Origin: Desulfobacteraceae bacterium | GTDB lineage: Bacteria; Desulfobacterota; DSM-4660; Desulfatiglandales; Desulfatiglandaceae | NCBI GenBank assembly: GCA_030632525.1 | Contig: DAOVUP010000086.1 | Span: 1 to 6,717, forward strand | Direction of reading: 5' to 3' | DNA length: 6,717 bases | Shown here: positions 6,122-6,717 of the stretch, one piece after another | How the letters are laid out: every line of letters starts with the position of its first letter | How positions within the stretch are numbered: the stretch's first letter is position 1 | The notes under the pieces: generated by a model | What the model saw: the letters and a program-made list of their open reading frames with translations, nothing else | What the model was told of the DNA's origin: nothing | Database searches by the model: none | Translations under genes and position numbers: made by a program

Positions 6122-6717
6122 TCAAATGACCGGCCCCACCATATAGATGTCCATGGAACTCGTGTATCCGGAAATCTCCGCCTTGGTCAGCTTGCCGGAG
6201 GCCACATCAACCAATTCCGCCAAGAGTCTTCTGCCGGCCTCCTTCAAAGTCTCAGTGCCTTCCATCACCGATGACACACTGAAATCCATATGGTCTTTCA
6301 GGTTCCTCCAAGTCTTTTCGTTACCGGTCAATTTGATCACCGGCACAAAGGGAAAGCCCTGGGGCGCTCCGAGGCCCGTGGTAAAGGCAATAACATTTGC
6401 CCCCGCGGCAGCCAAACCGGTCAGGATCTCCGGCTCACGGCCCGGCGAATCCATGACGACCAGCCCCTTGACATCGGGCTTGACGCCGTATTCGTAAACG
6501 GCCTGGATGGGAGCGTTGCCGGCCTTTGCAATGGCGCCCAATGATTTTTCCTCTATGGTAGTCAGGCCGCCTTTGATGTTGCCGCCCGTGGGTTGTCCGC
6601 CACGAATGTCAAAGCCCATCTGCATGGCCCTGTTCTCCATCCTCTCCACAAGGGCCAGCATTTTACGGGCCGTTTCCTCGTCCTTGGCATGTTTTGCCAG
6701 CAGATGCTCGGCCCCGA
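6122..6717 (-). CDS. UxaA-family dehydratase (altronate/galactarate dehydratase superfamily), C-terminal part, cut by window edge
   Basis: The last 197 codons of an enzyme of the altronate hydrolase / galactarate dehydratase family; the frame stays open to the right edge, so the Met encoded at 6659-6661 is internal. These cytoplasmic, iron-dependent enzymes remove water from sugar acids to give 2-keto-3-deoxy acids; relatives include sulfolactate sulfo-lyase. The family core is clear: the GGNIKGGLTTIEEKSLGAIA segment (visible residues 44-63), VVMDSPGREPEILTGLAAAG, and FTTGLGAPQGFPFVPVIKL, followed by the typical C-terminal LTKAEISGY. The N-terminal part, and whether a SAF domain is fused or encoded separately, cannot be seen. 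The family is secure, but altronate as substrate is not; the GLGAPQGFPF segment differs from E. coli UxaA as I recall it. It may supply the catabolic step for a compound imported by the downstream transporter, which is inference from proximity. Confidence 0.9.
   Translation of the reverse strand, partial: GAEHLLAKHAKDEETARKMLALVERMENRAMQMGFDIRGGQPTGGNIKGGLTTIEEKSLGAIAKAGNAPIQAVYEYGVKPDVKGLVVMDSPGREPEILTGLAAAGANVIAFTTGLGAPQGFPFVPVIKLTGNEKTWRNLKDHMDFSVSSVMEGTETLKEAGRRLLAELVDVASGKLTKAEISGYTSSMDIYMVGPVI

Overview
The window is one co-directional block on the minus strand. It holds a nearly complete carbohydrate-type ABC importer, a short leader section of two small genes, and the 3' half of a sugar-acid dehydratase-family gene upstream. 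Read in the direction of transcription (high to low coordinates) the order is: UxaA-family dehydratase (partial, runs off the right edge); a 165 bp gap; universal stress protein; a 64-residue two-helix membrane protein; ABC ATPase 1; ABC ATPase 2; a 186 bp gap; periplasmic solute-binding protein; a 90 bp gap; MalF-like permease; MalG-like permease (partial, runs off the left edge). No gene is supported on the plus strand; the long plus-strand frames are shadows of these genes. There is no tRNA, rRNA, CRISPR array, insertion sequence or recognisable origin.

The transporter has two different MalK-like ATPases, two CUT1-type permeases and one large (497-residue) binding protein. A pair of distinct ATPase genes instead of one MalK recalls the layout of GlpSTPQV-type polyol (glycerol) importers, but the substrate cannot be read from the sequence. 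The upstream UxaA-family enzyme (altronate/galactarate dehydratase superfamily) would fit a sugar acid or related hydroxy acid if the two are functionally linked. The stress protein, small membrane protein and two ATPases are separated by only 16, 1 and 15 bp and are almost certainly one transcript. The two larger gaps around the binding protein could carry separate regulation, but I see no convincing promoter or terminator in them.

The host looks like a Gram-negative bacterium: there is a periplasmic binding protein with a Sec signal peptide, strong AGGAGG ribosome sites, moderate GC by eye, and mixed ATG/GTG starts. The eight cysteines in the mature exported binding protein and the mix of genes suggest an anaerobe, perhaps of the Desulfobacterota type, but this is a weak inference.

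Most of the window is ordinary transporter sequence. The points most worth a second look are the glutamate that replaces the Q-loop glutamine in both ATPases, and the small membrane protein wedged against ATPase 1, whose acidic tail codons also form the ribosome binding site of that ATPase.
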